Assembly (NCBI GenBank): GCA_905372035.1
Contig: CAJPNN010000006.1
Span: 1 to 48,383 of the forward strand
DNA: 48,383 nucleotides
Direction of reading: 5' to 3'
From: Bacillota bacterium
GTDB lineage: Bacteria; Bacillota; Clostridia; Peptostreptococcales; Anaerovoracaceae
The position numbers and the translations under genes are program-made. A model generated the notes under the pieces. That model saw only the letters and a list, made by a program, of their open reading frames with translations, was not told the DNA's origin and ran no database searches. Shown piece after piece: positions 40,546 through 48,383 of the stretch. Every line of letters starts with the position of its first letter. Position 1 is the stretch's first letter.

Positions 40546-42219
40546 ATGAAAAAAGGATTTTTCAGCAAAACTCTTGTTGCGCTTTTAGTACTTTCTCTAG
40601 TAGCGGGCCTTGCATTGACAGGCTGCGGCGGAGATAAAGAAAAAGCTGATAAAGGCAAGGGCAATAAGGACTTTGAACTTAATGTAATAGTGGGTCCTGA
40701 ACCTAAAACCATTGATCCTGCATTAAATACTACGGTTGATGGAGGAATTATGTTAAACCATTTATTTGAAGGTCTTATGACCTATGATGCAAAGGGCAAG
40801 ATCGTAAACGGTGTTGCGGAAAAGGTTGATATAAGTGAAGATGAGCTCACTTATACATTCCACTTCAGGGACGGTTTAAAATGGTCCGACGGAAAACCTC
40901 TTACTGCGAAGGACTTTGTTTTTTCGTGGAAACGATTGTTAGATCCGAGAACTGCCGCAGATTACAGCTACATGCTTGAGGCGATAAAGGGTGCAAGTGA
41001 AGTTATGGAGGCAGATCCTAAAAATGCTTCGGCAATTGAAGCTGCGCTTAACAATCTTGCGATATCAGCACCTGACGATAAAACGTTTAAGGTTGAGCTG
41101 ATCGCGAAAACTCCTTATTTCAAAGACATATGTGCATTTCCTGCAACTTTCCCTGTAAGAGAAGACATTGTTTCAGATAAAAACTGGACGCAGGATCCTA
41201 AGAAATATATAGGAAACGGACCTTACAAGATGACTGAATGGAAGCACCAGGCTGTTATCAAGACAGTTAAAAATAAAAACTACAGAGATCAGAAAGTTAT
41301 AGGTCCGGCAAAGATAAACTTCAACTTGGTTGAGGATGCAAACGCAAATTTGGCGGCATTCAAGAATAATGAAGACTTGTTCGTGGATGATATTCCCAAT
41401 CAGGAATTAAAATCTATGGAGGGTCAGGGACTTAAGATAGCACCGCAGCTCGGAACATATTTCTTATGTCTTAACCAGAACGATCCTCTTATGAAGAATA
41501 AGAAATTAAGAGAAGCTTTGTCTCTTGCTATAGATCGTAATTATATTGTAGAAAAAGTTTCTCTCGGTGGAGAAACCCCTGCCGACAACTTTGTACCTGT
41601 AGGTGTAAAGAGTGAGAAAGACGGAGTTGAATTTCATAAGAATGCTAAAGCTTGGTACAGCGTAAAGAAGAGCGATTATAAGAAGAACGTTAAAAAGGCT
41701 AAGAAACTTTTAGCAGAGGCAGGTTATCCTGACGGAAAAGGTCTTAAAACTTTAGAAATCTCTTTCAATACAAACGGTAATCATCAGCCTATAGCGGAAG
41801 CTGTACAGAACATGTGGAAGACGGAGCTCGGAGTAAATGCACAGCTCAGCGGTCAGGAATGGAATGTATTCATTCAGACAAGAAAAAATGCAGATTATCA
41901 GATCGCAAGACACGGATGGATTGCCGATTACAATGATCCTATTTCTTTCCTGGATATGTGGGTAACAGGTACAGGAAACAATGATGCCAAGTGGTCGAAT
42001 GCCGAATATGACAAGTTGATCAAGAACGTTAAGGCTACCGGTGATCCTGAAAAGAGATTTGCGGATATGTATAAAGCACAGGAGATTTTGGGAGAAGACC
42101 TCCCTATAATACCTATTTATTTCTATTCTGATCCATATTTAATCAGTCCGGATTTAAAGGGTGTTGTTGTGACTCCTTTAGGATTTAAGATCTTTACATT
42201 TGCAAGTCTTGAGAAATAG
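40546..42219 (+). CDS. oppA: Peptide-binding lipoprotein OppA
   Basis: A 557-residue solute-binding protein with lipobox LALTGCG. GPEPKTIDPALNTTVDGGIM and FHFRDGLKWSDGKPLTAKDF, then SWKRLLDPRTAADYSYMLE, are the typical SBP_bac_5 segments. The start at 40546 follows AGAGAGG; the open frame upstream overlaps oppF and is not used. It catches peptides and delivers them to OppBC. Confidence 0.95.
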   Translation: MKKGFFSKTLVALLVLSLVAGLALTGCGGDKEKADKGKGNKDFELNVIVGPEPKTIDPALNTTVDGGIMLNHLFEGLMTYDAKGKIVNGVAEKVDISEDELTYTFHFRDGLKWSDGKPLTAKDFVFSWKRLLDPRTAADYSYMLEAIKGASEVMEADPKNASAIEAALNNLAISAPDDKTFKVELIAKTPYFKDICAFPATFPVREDIVSDKNWTQDPKKYIGNGPYKMTEWKHQAVIKTVKNKNYRDQKVIGPAKINFNLVEDANANLAAFKNNEDLFVDDIPNQELKSMEGQGLKIAPQLGTYFLCLNQNDPLMKNKKLREALSLAIDRNYIVEKVSLGGETPADNFVPVGVKSEKDGVEFHKNAKAWYSVKKSDYKKNVKKAKKLLAEAGYPDGKGLKTLEISFNTNGNHQPIAEAVQNMWKTELGVNAQLSGQEWNVFIQTRKNADYQIARHGWIADYNDPISFLDMWVTGTGNNDAKWSNAEYDKLIKNVKATGDPEKRFADMYKAQEILGEDLPIIPIYFYSDPYLISPDLKGVVVTPLGFKIFTFASLEK

Positions 42220-42505
42220 GCATCAAGATGTATCAGTACAAAATAAGATAAAATGAATTATTAATCGGCGTATGAGTAGCCGCTATCAGAATAAAACGGC
42301 ACTATGTCAAATGTTGGGGTAGTGCCGCAAATATGATAAAAATGTAGAATCACCGGAGTGAAATTCGGTGATTTTCGTTTATTATAGAGCCTTTTAGAAT
42401 ACATGCATTAGGTAGAATTAATAATACATTGCTGAACTAATGACTTTGGAGAAGTAAATATAAAATTCCATAAAAACTTGACACTGCCCCAGTTACATAT
42501 AAAAT
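42220..42505. other. Gap after oppA with first repeat copy
   Basis: No gene seen. GGCACTA (42300-42306) can pair with TAGTGCC at the start of the repeat. A TTGACA followed after 16 bp by TAAAAT (42478-42505) is a second possible promoter. Confidence 0.4.
42309..42383 (+). repeat. 75-bp direct repeat, copy 1, with terminator
   Basis: Identical to 43060-43134 except two G/A differences. It contains AATCACCG (42348-42355) pairing with CGGTGATT (42366-42373) and a T-rich tail, a terminator that fits the end of oppA. Confidence 0.9.
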
Positions 42506-42534
42506 TTGATAATTGTGTGTTAATATTATATGAT
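42506..42534 (+). promoter_or_regulatory. Promoter for the small membrane protein gene
   Basis: TTGATA (42506-42511), 17-bp spacer, TATGAT (42529-42534). Confidence 0.6.
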
Positions 42535-42645
42535 AAGAAAAATAAGGTGGTCATTTTTGTTTAAGATATGAGGAGGGGATGGATATAAAAAATATAGACT
42601 TTGTATTATTTTGCATAGAAATTAAAGTGAAATAAGGAGTAAAAA

Positions 42646-42687
42646 ATGAGCAATTTAATTAAAGGTGAATTGTTATGGAAGATGTAA
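42646..42687 (+). CDS. 13-codon upstream ORF
   Basis: AAGGAG five bases before ATG 42646 opens MSNLIKGELLWKM followed by TAA. It overlaps the start of the next gene by 13 bp, so it may couple its translation. The peptide resembles the first residues of ABC-2 permeases (MxNLIKGE), so it may be a relic of one. An 18-codon frame with a good RBS just before it (about 42580) is another relic candidate. Confidence 0.4.
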   Translation: MSNLIKGELLWKM

Positions 42688-43058
42688 CCTACAAGGAATT
42701 TAAGAGCAAAATTAAAAATGGATCAATTTTATTAAGAAAAGAACAATTAATATATGTTGTTGGCGGAGCTTTAATTGTAGCTACGGTGTGGCTATGGTAC
42801 TTTTATGCTATTATTAGCGATATTGAGAGGATTATCTCCAAGACTTATATGTTTGTTTTGGTTAGCATTTTACTTGTGGAATTTATCATAATGGGTTTTT
42901 GTGGGATTATATATAATAAGCGAAAGCAAGCAAGGACAAAAGAAGAAGAACTATTCTTTTCTAAATATTGGATTAAAAAACTTATAAGAGAATATATTAT
43001 GTCCGTAATCCTTTTAATAGTTTTATCCGAAATATTTTTAAAACCAGTGCTTCCATAA
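42675..43058 (+). CDS. Small membrane protein of unknown function
   Basis: A 127-residue protein with three hydrophobic segments (LIYVVGGALIVATVWLWYFY; MFVLVSILLVEFIIMGFCGI; YIMSVILLIVLSEIFL) and a basic loop with NKRKQARTKEEE. No family recognised. It is bracketed by the 75-bp direct repeats, the second of which gives it a terminator directly after its stop. Confidence 0.6.
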   Translation: MEDVTYKEFKSKIKNGSILLRKEQLIYVVGGALIVATVWLWYFYAIISDIERIISKTYMFVLVSILLVEFIIMGFCGIIYNKRKQARTKEEELFFSKYWIKKLIREYIMSVILLIVLSEIFLKPVLP

Positions 43059-43059
43059 T

Positions 43060-43134
43060 AAATGTTGGGATAGTGCCGCAAATATGATAAAAATGTAGAA
43101 TCACCGGAGTGAAATTCGGTGATTTTCATTTATT
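43060..43134 (+). repeat. 75-bp direct repeat, copy 2, with terminator
   Basis: Second copy of the repeat at 42309-42383. AATCACCG (43099-43106) pairs with CGGTGATT (43117-43124). The TAGTGCC arm here lacks the partner GGCACTA seen at copy 1. From 43135 to 43429 no gene is seen. Confidence 0.9.
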
Positions 43135-43295
43135 GTTAAAATACATTCACCATATTTAGTTTTTATAACAAAATTAGTGTTAACAGTTTTATGACATTTG
43201 GAGAAAGAATTATCTTAATTTAGGATAAGATTTTTTTGCAAGGAAATTTGACAAAATTTGGACGGCGGATTAAGGTAGCGGAAATCAACACCTTA

Positions 43296-43304
43296 TGCTA
43301 TACT
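43296..43304 (+). promoter_or_regulatory. Extended -10 promoter of the division cluster
   Basis: TGCTATACT, an extended -10 element, 126 bases before the HlyD-like gene; no good -35 box. Confidence 0.45.
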
Positions 43305-43429
43305 TTTAGATATAGCAACAGGAAAATCTAAGAAATATGGAACAATATTTGTTGTGTGAGCATATTGACGACTTTGTGATTATGGGGAAACAGCATAATT
43401 ATACGGGATTGAAATAGTTGGGAGAATTT

Positions 43430-44416
43430 ATGAAATTAAAAAGGAAGAGGATTATTTTTTTATTTATATTATTACTGATAATTTTGTATCTTTTGATATA
43501 TGTGCTCCCACGGATATTAGGAGCATTTGACAAAACAGTCATAGCGGAACATAAGCCTTTTCAGGTTAAAGATGAAGTGGAAATATTAATGGTGCGTGAT
43601 GAAACTATATATTTGGCGAACAGAAGCGGGGTTCCCAATTATTATGTGGGAGAGGGAACCGTGGTAAGAAAAGGAACACAGATACTTACTATTACAGGTG
43701 GAAAAGGTGCTCCCGAAAAAGAAGAAATTGATAATTATAAAAATGAAGCAAAAGCATTTAAAGGTATGGCTGTGAAGCCCGATAATTATTTTACAAAAAG
43801 TGTCGGTGTCGTAAGCTACTTTATAGATAAAGACAGTAAAATTATCAATATTGAAGACATTTCGAGTTTAAGAGAAGATGATATGAGTTTATTTGCATAT
43901 GAAGGTCAAAATGTTTGCAAAGCGCCCGATGTTCAAGCAGTAGAAAACGAACCGCTGTTTAAAGTAGTAGATCACAGTAAATGGTATATGGTTTTTTGGA
44001 TAGACGAGGGAGATATAGGAAATTACAGAACGGGATACAGCGTAGATGTAAAATTGGCAGGAACGAAAGTGAAAGCTGTAATAGATAAAATCAGGGAAGA
44101 AGATGACAGGTGTAAAGTGATTTTGAAATGCAATGAAAGCTTTCCGGGATTTCTGTCATTGCGTAAAGCGGAAGCAACGGTTATAACAAAAGACTATCAG
44201 GGCCTTTCAGTTCCTAATGAAAGTATAGTTACAAAGGGCGGAAAACCGGGAGTTTATGTAAAGACGAAAACAGGAGAGTTTGTATTTAAAAGGATAATGA
44301 TCATAACCACTAACGGTGAAGACACTTTGATAAAAGAAGGTGCATTTTTTACAAAGGGAAATGGTAAACGTGTGGAAACGGTAAATGTTTATGATGAAAT
44401 TCTTAAAAATCCATAG
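43430..44416 (+). CDS. HlyD-like membrane adaptor protein
   Basis: A 328-residue protein with one N-terminal membrane segment (IIFLFILLLIILYLLIYVL) and an outer part with a lipoyl/beta-barrel look: VYLANRSG-like entry, GEGTVVRKGTQILTITGG and KAEATVITKDYQGLSVPNES. This resembles HlyD/RND-type adaptors without the usual coiled coil. GGGAG precedes ATG 43430. Relatives often precede yggS and sepF in Clostridia, which suggests an envelope or division role rather than drug efflux. Confidence 0.7.
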   Translation: MKLKRKRIIFLFILLLIILYLLIYVLPRILGAFDKTVIAEHKPFQVKDEVEILMVRDETIYLANRSGVPNYYVGEGTVVRKGTQILTITGGKGAPEKEEIDNYKNEAKAFKGMAVKPDNYFTKSVGVVSYFIDKDSKIINIEDISSLREDDMSLFAYEGQNVCKAPDVQAVENEPLFKVVDHSKWYMVFWIDEGDIGNYRTGYSVDVKLAGTKVKAVIDKIREEDDRCKVILKCNESFPGFLSLRKAEATVITKDYQGLSVPNESIVTKGGKPGVYVKTKTGEFVFKRIMIITTNGEDTLIKEGAFFTKGNGKRVETVNVYDEILKNP

Positions 44417-44426
44417 GAGGAATGAG

Positions 44427-45125
44427 ATGGGGATAAAAGAAAATTTGGATAAAATTATAGATATGAAAAACAGGGCTGCTTTAGATGCGGGAAGAGCTCC
44501 ACAGGATATTTTGCTTTGTGCGGTTACTAAAACACGTTCGAGTGATGAAATAAATGAGGCAATAAGATGCGGTGTGACAGATATCGGTGAGAATAAAGTT
44601 CAGGAGATTGTAGATAAATATGATAAAATACTTCCGGTAAAATGGCATTTGATTGGACATTTACAAACTAATAAGGTAAAATATATTATCGATAAAATTG
44701 ATATGATACATTCTTGTGATTCTTTCAGACTTGCAGAAGAAATAGATAAGAGATGTGCTAAAGCCGGAAGGAGCATGGATGTTCTGATTCAAGTGAACAT
44801 TGCAGGTGAAGAGCAGAAATTCGGAGTTTCAAAGTTTGAGGCTGAAGATCTTATTCATAAAATACTTGATAATTGTCCGAACATTAGAATTAAGGGATTA
44901 ATGTTTATTGCTCCTTTTGCAGAGGATCCGGAAAGTATTTCGAAATATTTTGCGGAAGTGAAAAAACTGTATGATGAACTTGGAAAAACGGAGCATATCA
45001 ATTGTGATTTCAACTACCTTTCGATGGGGATGTCAGGAGATTTTCCTGTTGCGATAAGAGAAGGATCAAACCTTATAAGGGTAGGGACTGCAATTTTTGG
45101 AGAGAGAAATTATAATAATTTTTAG
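44427..45125 (+). CDS. yggS: YggS-family PLP homeostasis protein
   Basis: A 232-residue PLP-binding protein (YggS/PROSC/YlmE) that buffers pyridoxal phosphate. The PLP lysine is in LCAVTKTRSSDEI; VKWHLIGHLQTNKVKYII and LSMGMSGDFPVAIREGSNLI, with RVGTAIFG, are conserved. GGAGG precedes ATG 44427. In Gram-positives it sits beside sepF, as here. Confidence 0.95.
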   Translation: MGIKENLDKIIDMKNRAALDAGRAPQDILLCAVTKTRSSDEINEAIRCGVTDIGENKVQEIVDKYDKILPVKWHLIGHLQTNKVKYIIDKIDMIHSCDSFRLAEEIDKRCAKAGRSMDVLIQVNIAGEEQKFGVSKFEAEDLIHKILDNCPNIRIKGLMFIAPFAEDPESISKYFAEVKKLYDELGKTEHINCDFNYLSMGMSGDFPVAIREGSNLIRVGTAIFGERNYNNF

Positions 45126-45143
45126 GATGTGGAGGATGTTATT

Positions 45144-45611
45144 ATGGCAAACGGTGTATTCGGTAAGTTTAAGGAGCTTGTAGGTATTGATGAGGTGGAT
45201 GACGATTTTGAGGAAATGGAACCCATCCAGGATAAACCTAAGAAGGCGGCGGATCGGAGAGCTGCCTATCAACAGCCGAGAATAGATTCTAAAGAAAGTA
45301 GGGTATTAGTTATGCAAAATCAGACAAATCCCGGACATATGAAATTGTTCGTGACCGAACCTAAATCATTTGATGATTGTCCTAAGATGGTTGACAACTT
45401 AAAAAGCAGAAAGCCTGTGATCATCAATCTTGAAAAGATCGAGTCGGATGTGGCAAGAAAAATATTTGATTTTTTGAGCGGAGCTACTTATGCACTTGAC
45501 GGAAATGTTCAAAAAGTAGCAAATAATATTTTTATTTTTGCACCTAATAACGTTGATGTTCTTGCACAAGTGGATAATAAAGACGGTAATTCTGGAAATC
45601 CTTGGAGGTAG
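45144..45611 (+). CDS. sepF: Cell division protein SepF
   Basis: A 155-residue protein that bundles FtsZ filaments and anchors the Z-ring. The N-terminal amphipathic helix is MANGVFGKFKELVGI, followed by an acidic linker and the core with KPVIINLEKIESDVARKIFD and FLSGATYALDG. The start at 45144 follows GGAGG; GTG 45129 lies before it. Confidence 0.95.
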   Translation: MANGVFGKFKELVGIDEVDDDFEEMEPIQDKPKKAADRRAAYQQPRIDSKESRVLVMQNQTNPGHMKLFVTEPKSFDDCPKMVDNLKSRKPVIINLEKIESDVARKIFDFLSGATYALDGNVQKVANNIFIFAPNNVDVLAQVDNKDGNSGNPWR

Positions 45612-45613
45612 TA

Positions 45614-45916
45614 ATGGGTTTATATTTACTGCTTAGGACGATAGGAACTGTTTTTTATCTAATGGAGCTTGTTATTTTGGCGGATTGTATTTTGAGTTGG
45701 CTCGTTATGGGAGGCAACAGTACGGTATATAAGATATATTCTATAATTGATAAGATAGCTTTCCCCATACTCGCACCGTGCAGAGCGTTATTGCAAAGAT
45801 TAAATCTTAGAGGTCCTATAGATTTTTCACCTATTTTGGCACTTATTCTTTTGTCGGTAATAAGAAGGATAGTGATGAGATTTTTGGAATTGATTCTTAT
45901 TGGAGGTATACTGTGA
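45614..45916 (+). CDS. yggT: YggT-family membrane protein
   Basis: A 100-residue protein with two membrane segments and the family motif ILAPCRALLQRLNLRGPIDF, SPILALILL. GGAGG precedes ATG 45614. Its stop overlaps the divIVA start in GTGA. Linked to division and osmotic balance in other bacteria. Confidence 0.92.
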   Translation: MGLYLLLRTIGTVFYLMELVILADCILSWLVMGGNSTVYKIYSIIDKIAFPILAPCRALLQRLNLRGPIDFSPILALILLSVIRRIVMRFLELILIGGIL

Positions 45917-46503
45917 TTTCTTCTGTAGATATTCAAAACAAAATGTTCTCAAGAAGTGTAAGGGGATATAAAGAAGATGAAGTTGATGATTTTTTGACTT
46001 TGCTCGCTGAGGACGTAGAAAAGATGAGAAATGAAAATTATCAGCTTAAAGAAACTGTAAAAAAACTCAGCAGTGAACTTGAAAAACATAAGAGTTCCGA
46101 AAGTGCCGTTTTAAATACGCTTGAAGCGGCAAAAGCTCTTATGGGAGATATATCAATAAGCGCTGAGAAAAGAGCTGATATACTTTTGAAAAATGCGGAG
46201 CTTGATGCGGAACTTATACAAAGAGAAGCAAAGGAAAACGCCGAACGTTTGAATGAAGAGTGTATGACACTTAAAAACAGAGTGAACATATTTGCGGAAA
46301 GATATAGAAATATGCTTTTGGCAGAGCTTGACAAATTTGAGAATCTTAAAACAGAAATGTTTGAAGACAGGATATTCAGTGAGATAGATGTTGAAAAACA
46401 AGATAGGAGTGCAACAGTTTATAAACCGGGGCGATCATCCGGCGATAATAAGCAGTCTTCCGATATGACGATAACCAATTTCAGACCGGAGGATTACAAA
46501 TAA
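45913..46503 (+). CDS. divIVA: DivIVA-family cell division protein
   Basis: A 196-residue, GTG-started coiled-coil protein that marks curved membrane at poles and septa. The membrane-binding N-terminus reads SSVDIQNKMFSRSVRGYKED then EVDDFLTLLAEDVEKM; two long coiled coils follow and the C-terminus is disordered. GGAGG lies six bases upstream. Confidence 0.93.
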   Translation: MISSVDIQNKMFSRSVRGYKEDEVDDFLTLLAEDVEKMRNENYQLKETVKKLSSELEKHKSSESAVLNTLEAAKALMGDISISAEKRADILLKNAELDAELIQREAKENAERLNEECMTLKNRVNIFAERYRNMLLAELDKFENLKTEMFEDRIFSEIDVEKQDRSATVYKPGRSSGDNKQSSDMTITNFRPEDYK

Positions 46504-46504
46504 T

Positions 46505-46972
46505 ATGTTATTTATCATTGTTTTTTTTGCATTTTTGATTTTAGATCAGGTAAGCAAATTTTTGATCCGATCCAATATGATTCCGGGAGACAGCATTCCC
46601 GTCATTGACGGATTTTTTAACATAACATATATCAGAAATACAGGAGGTGCTTTCAGCTTGCTTTCAGGCAGGCTGTTTATATTAATTGCGATAACATTGG
46701 TGTTGATGGCAGTTATAGTTGTCGTAGCGATAAAATTTTCCGGAAAAATTTCATTTAAAAAGAAACTGGCATTTACACTCATATTGGCAGGAGGTTTAGG
46801 AAACCTTATAGACCGTATGATAATGGGATATGTGACGGATTTTATAGATATTTGGAAATGGCCTGTTTTCAATATTGCGGACATCGCAATAACATGCGGC
46901 TGTATGCTTATGATAATATTTGTGTTAAGAGAGGATGGCGGGGGATTTTCAGGTGAGAGACACAAGTTATAA
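46505..46972 (+). CDS. lspA: Lipoprotein signal peptidase
   Basis: A 155-residue membrane aspartic protease that cuts prolipoproteins at the lipobox. Four membrane segments; motifs LDQVSKFLIR, ITYIRNTGGAFSLL, GGLGNLIDRMIMGYVTDFID and FNIADIAITCG, with the catalytic Asp residues in the last two. It starts two bases after divIVA stops. Confidence 0.95.
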   Translation: MLFIIVFFAFLILDQVSKFLIRSNMIPGDSIPVIDGFFNITYIRNTGGAFSLLSGRLFILIAITLVLMAVIVVVAIKFSGKISFKKKLAFTLILAGGLGNLIDRMIMGYVTDFIDIWKWPVFNIADIAITCGCMLMIIFVLREDGGGFSGERHKL

Positions 46973-47882
46973 TATTATTGTTGATTCGGAACATGACGGG
47001 AGCAGGTTGGATGCTTTCTTGAGCGGATTTTTAGATGATATTTCCAGGTCATATATAGTGAAATTGATTCAGGACGGCAATCTTTACATAAACGGGAAAA
47101 GTTGTATTGTGAAAAAAACTAAAATAAGCGCCGGAGATGAAATTTTGCTTATGCTGCCTGAACCGAAACTGTTGGAAGTGAAAGCCGAAAATTTAAATCT
47201 TGACATAGTATATGAGGATGTACATCTTATGGTAGTCAATAAACCCAAAGGAATGGTTGTGCATCCTGCACCGGGAAATGAAAGCGGAACTCTTGTCAAT
47301 GGTCTTATGTATATTTCCGACAGTCTGTCAAATATAAACGGAATTATAAGACCGGGAATCGTTCACAGAATAGATAAAAATACGAGCGGGCTGCTTGTGG
47401 TTGCGAAAGATGATGTTACACATAGAGAGCTTGCAAAGCAACTTTCGGAGCATAAAATGAAAAGAGAGTACCGGGCAGTCGTGAACGGCTCTTTGAAAAA
47501 ATCGGAAGGAACTATTGATGAACCGATAGGACGGGATCCTAAAAACAGGATACGCATGGCAGTTACATATGAGAATTCAAAGTATGCCGTGACACATTAC
47601 AAAGTTATCGAAATTATGGGTAATTATTCATATATAGAAGCTAAATTGGAAACCGGAAGAACACACCAAATAAGAGTTCATATGGCTTACATAAGGCATC
47701 CGTTACTTGGGGATGAGGTATATGGCAAGGGGAAAAATCCGTTTGGAATAACAGGACAGGTTTTACACGCAAAGACGTTGGGATTTGTCCATCCCGCGAC
47801 AAAGAAATATATGGAGTTTGACAGCGAACTTCCGTGTGAATTTGAAAAAGTTTTGACCTGTGTAAGAAAAAAGCAGGGTTAA
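46953..47882 (+). CDS. rluD: 23S rRNA pseudouridine synthase, RluD family
   Basis: A 309-residue enzyme with an N-terminal S4 RNA-binding domain (SRLDAFLSGFLDDISRSYIV) and a catalytic domain with the Asp in RPGIVHRIDKNTSGLLVVAK. LETGRTHQIRVHMAYIRHPL is the RluA/RluD signature. GTG 46953, eight bases after GGGGG, is preferred over ATG 46935; both overlap lspA. Ends the division cluster. Confidence 0.93.
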   Translation: MRDTSYNIIVDSEHDGSRLDAFLSGFLDDISRSYIVKLIQDGNLYINGKSCIVKKTKISAGDEILLMLPEPKLLEVKAENLNLDIVYEDVHLMVVNKPKGMVVHPAPGNESGTLVNGLMYISDSLSNINGIIRPGIVHRIDKNTSGLLVVAKDDVTHRELAKQLSEHKMKREYRAVVNGSLKKSEGTIDEPIGRDPKNRIRMAVTYENSKYAVTHYKVIEIMGNYSYIEAKLETGRTHQIRVHMAYIRHPLLGDEVYGKGKNPFGITGQVLHAKTLGFVHPATKKYMEFDSELPCEFEKVLTCVRKKQG

Positions 47883-47970
47883 CTGATTTATGTTAAATAT
47901 ATACTAAGAGAATCGTGTGACCAATTTATTTGTTGTTTTTAATTTATTATTTTTTGTAAGCAACCCTGCT
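47872..47970. other. Long-range stem between rluD and the next gene
   Basis: AGCAGGGTT (47872-47880) and AACCCTGCT (47962-47970) are complementary with an 81-base AT-rich loop. No clear intrinsic terminator otherwise lies in 47883-48016. Confidence 0.35.
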
Positions 47971-48016
47971 GTAATAATTATACATTTAAGGAATATAATT
48001 GTCAATAATTTATTTT

Positions 48017-48383
48017 TTACTTATGATTTTGTTTTTTTAACTCTTTGGGTTTTATATAAAGAGTTTTGTTATTAGTGAATATAACCATGCCGGGTTTTGC
48101 TCTGGCAGGTTTTTTTACGTATTTGATCAGGGTGTAATCCACAGGAACGTTTTCAGAATCTTTGCCCTTGCTGTGCCATGCGGCCAAAGCGGCAGCTTCA
48201 AAAAGAGCGGTCTCACTCACATTATTCCCTTCAGGGAAAAGTACTACATGAGATCCGGGAATGTTTTTTGTATGAAACCATATATCTTTATTTTTAGCAA
48301 TTTTAAAAGTCAGAAAATCGTTTTCGCTGTTATTGTGTCCCGCCATGACTTTGAATCCGTCAGACGTAACATAGGTATAAGGC
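48017..48383 (-). CDS. NFACT/RqcH-type protein, C-terminal part (partial)
   Basis: The minus-strand frame is open from the right edge to 48017, about 121 residues. It reads YVTSDGFKVMAGHNNSENDF, then DIWFHTKNIPGSHVVLF and LAAWHSKGK, the NFACT-R (DUF814) domain at the C-terminus of fibronectin-binding A/Rqc2 homologues that act in ribosome-associated quality control. The N-terminal part is outside the window. An ATG at 48346 is internal, not the start. Confidence 0.9.
   Translation of the reverse strand, partial: PYTYVTSDGFKVMAGHNNSENDFLTFKIAKNKDIWFHTKNIPGSHVVLFPEGNNVSETALFEAAALAAWHSKGKDSENVPVDYTLIKYVKKPARAKPGMVIFTNNKTLYIKPKELKKQNHK

Noticed and set aside
47883..48016. Riboswitch or small RNA between rluD and the right-end gene
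   Set aside because: Only one 9-bp long-range complementarity in AT-rich sequence; no conserved riboswitch core recognised.
1..48383. CRISPR array, tRNA or rRNA genes, prophage or intact transposon
   Set aside because: No regularly spaced repeats, no cloverleaf-like sequence, no rRNA stretch and no phage or full transposase gene were seen on reading both strands.

Overview
The window is an AT-rich chromosomal segment from a low-GC Gram-positive anaerobe, most likely a Clostridia-class Firmicute. This rests on the strong AGGAGG-type ribosome binding sites, frequent TTG/GTG starts, the infC-rpmI-rplT leader arrangement, SepF/YggT/DivIVA division genes, LexA with Gram-positive-type SOS boxes and an S49 SppA protease. 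No rRNA, tRNA, CRISPR array, phage or intact insertion sequence was seen. Both ends cut genes: an ABC transporter tail on the left and the C-terminal part of an NFACT/RqcH-type protein on the right.

Region by region. 1-2010: accessory genes, namely an ABC exporter tail, a possible 47-aa ORF, a DUF1980-like lipoprotein and a membrane zinc-ribbon protein. 2246-4826: a Fur-family regulator followed by a His-rich zinc-binding lipoprotein, divergent from an EamA transporter. 4832-7061: a cell wall amidase, a probable decayed gene, and a 93-aa protein resembling the glycyl-radical tail of class III ribonucleotide reductase. 7275-10013: pantothenate genes panG, panB and panC, convergent with gdhA. 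11727-16699: small regulators and housekeeping genes (XRE, rpmB, ArsC/Spx-like, rpsU, yqeY, lexA), with an insertion sequence remnant and a Fic protein between them. 16926-21582: a catabolic-looking set of class III aminotransferase, CoA-acylating aldehyde dehydrogenase and AAA+ activator, with three near-identical palindromes between the operon and the activator gene. 21714-23029: infC-rpmI-rplT with an L20-type leader and an AUU start for infC. 23199-30969: uppP, a GntR/ABC-2 transporter operon, sppA, and an ArsB/NhaD-type permease with a partner protein. 31246-36305: ylxM-ffh and rpsP-khpA-(M18 peptidase)-rimM-trmD. 36571-42219: a complete oppBCDFA peptide/nickel-type uptake operon. 42309-43134: a small membrane protein gene between two 75-bp direct repeats. 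43430-47882: the conserved division/envelope cluster HlyD-like, yggS, sepF, yggT, divIVA, lspA, rluD.

The strongest candidates for something unusual are the stand-alone NrdD-tail protein (6780-7061), the aminotransferase/acyl-CoA dehydrogenase/activator system with its GATTCA-N4-TGAATC palindromes (16926-21582), and the perfect 22-bp inverted repeat that places a -35 box in each arm ahead of ylxM-ffh (31156-31206). Several regulatory calls (LexA boxes, Fur-type operator, infC AUU start, L20 leader) follow known logic and are directly visible in the sequence. All family assignments are by reading motifs; no database search was run.
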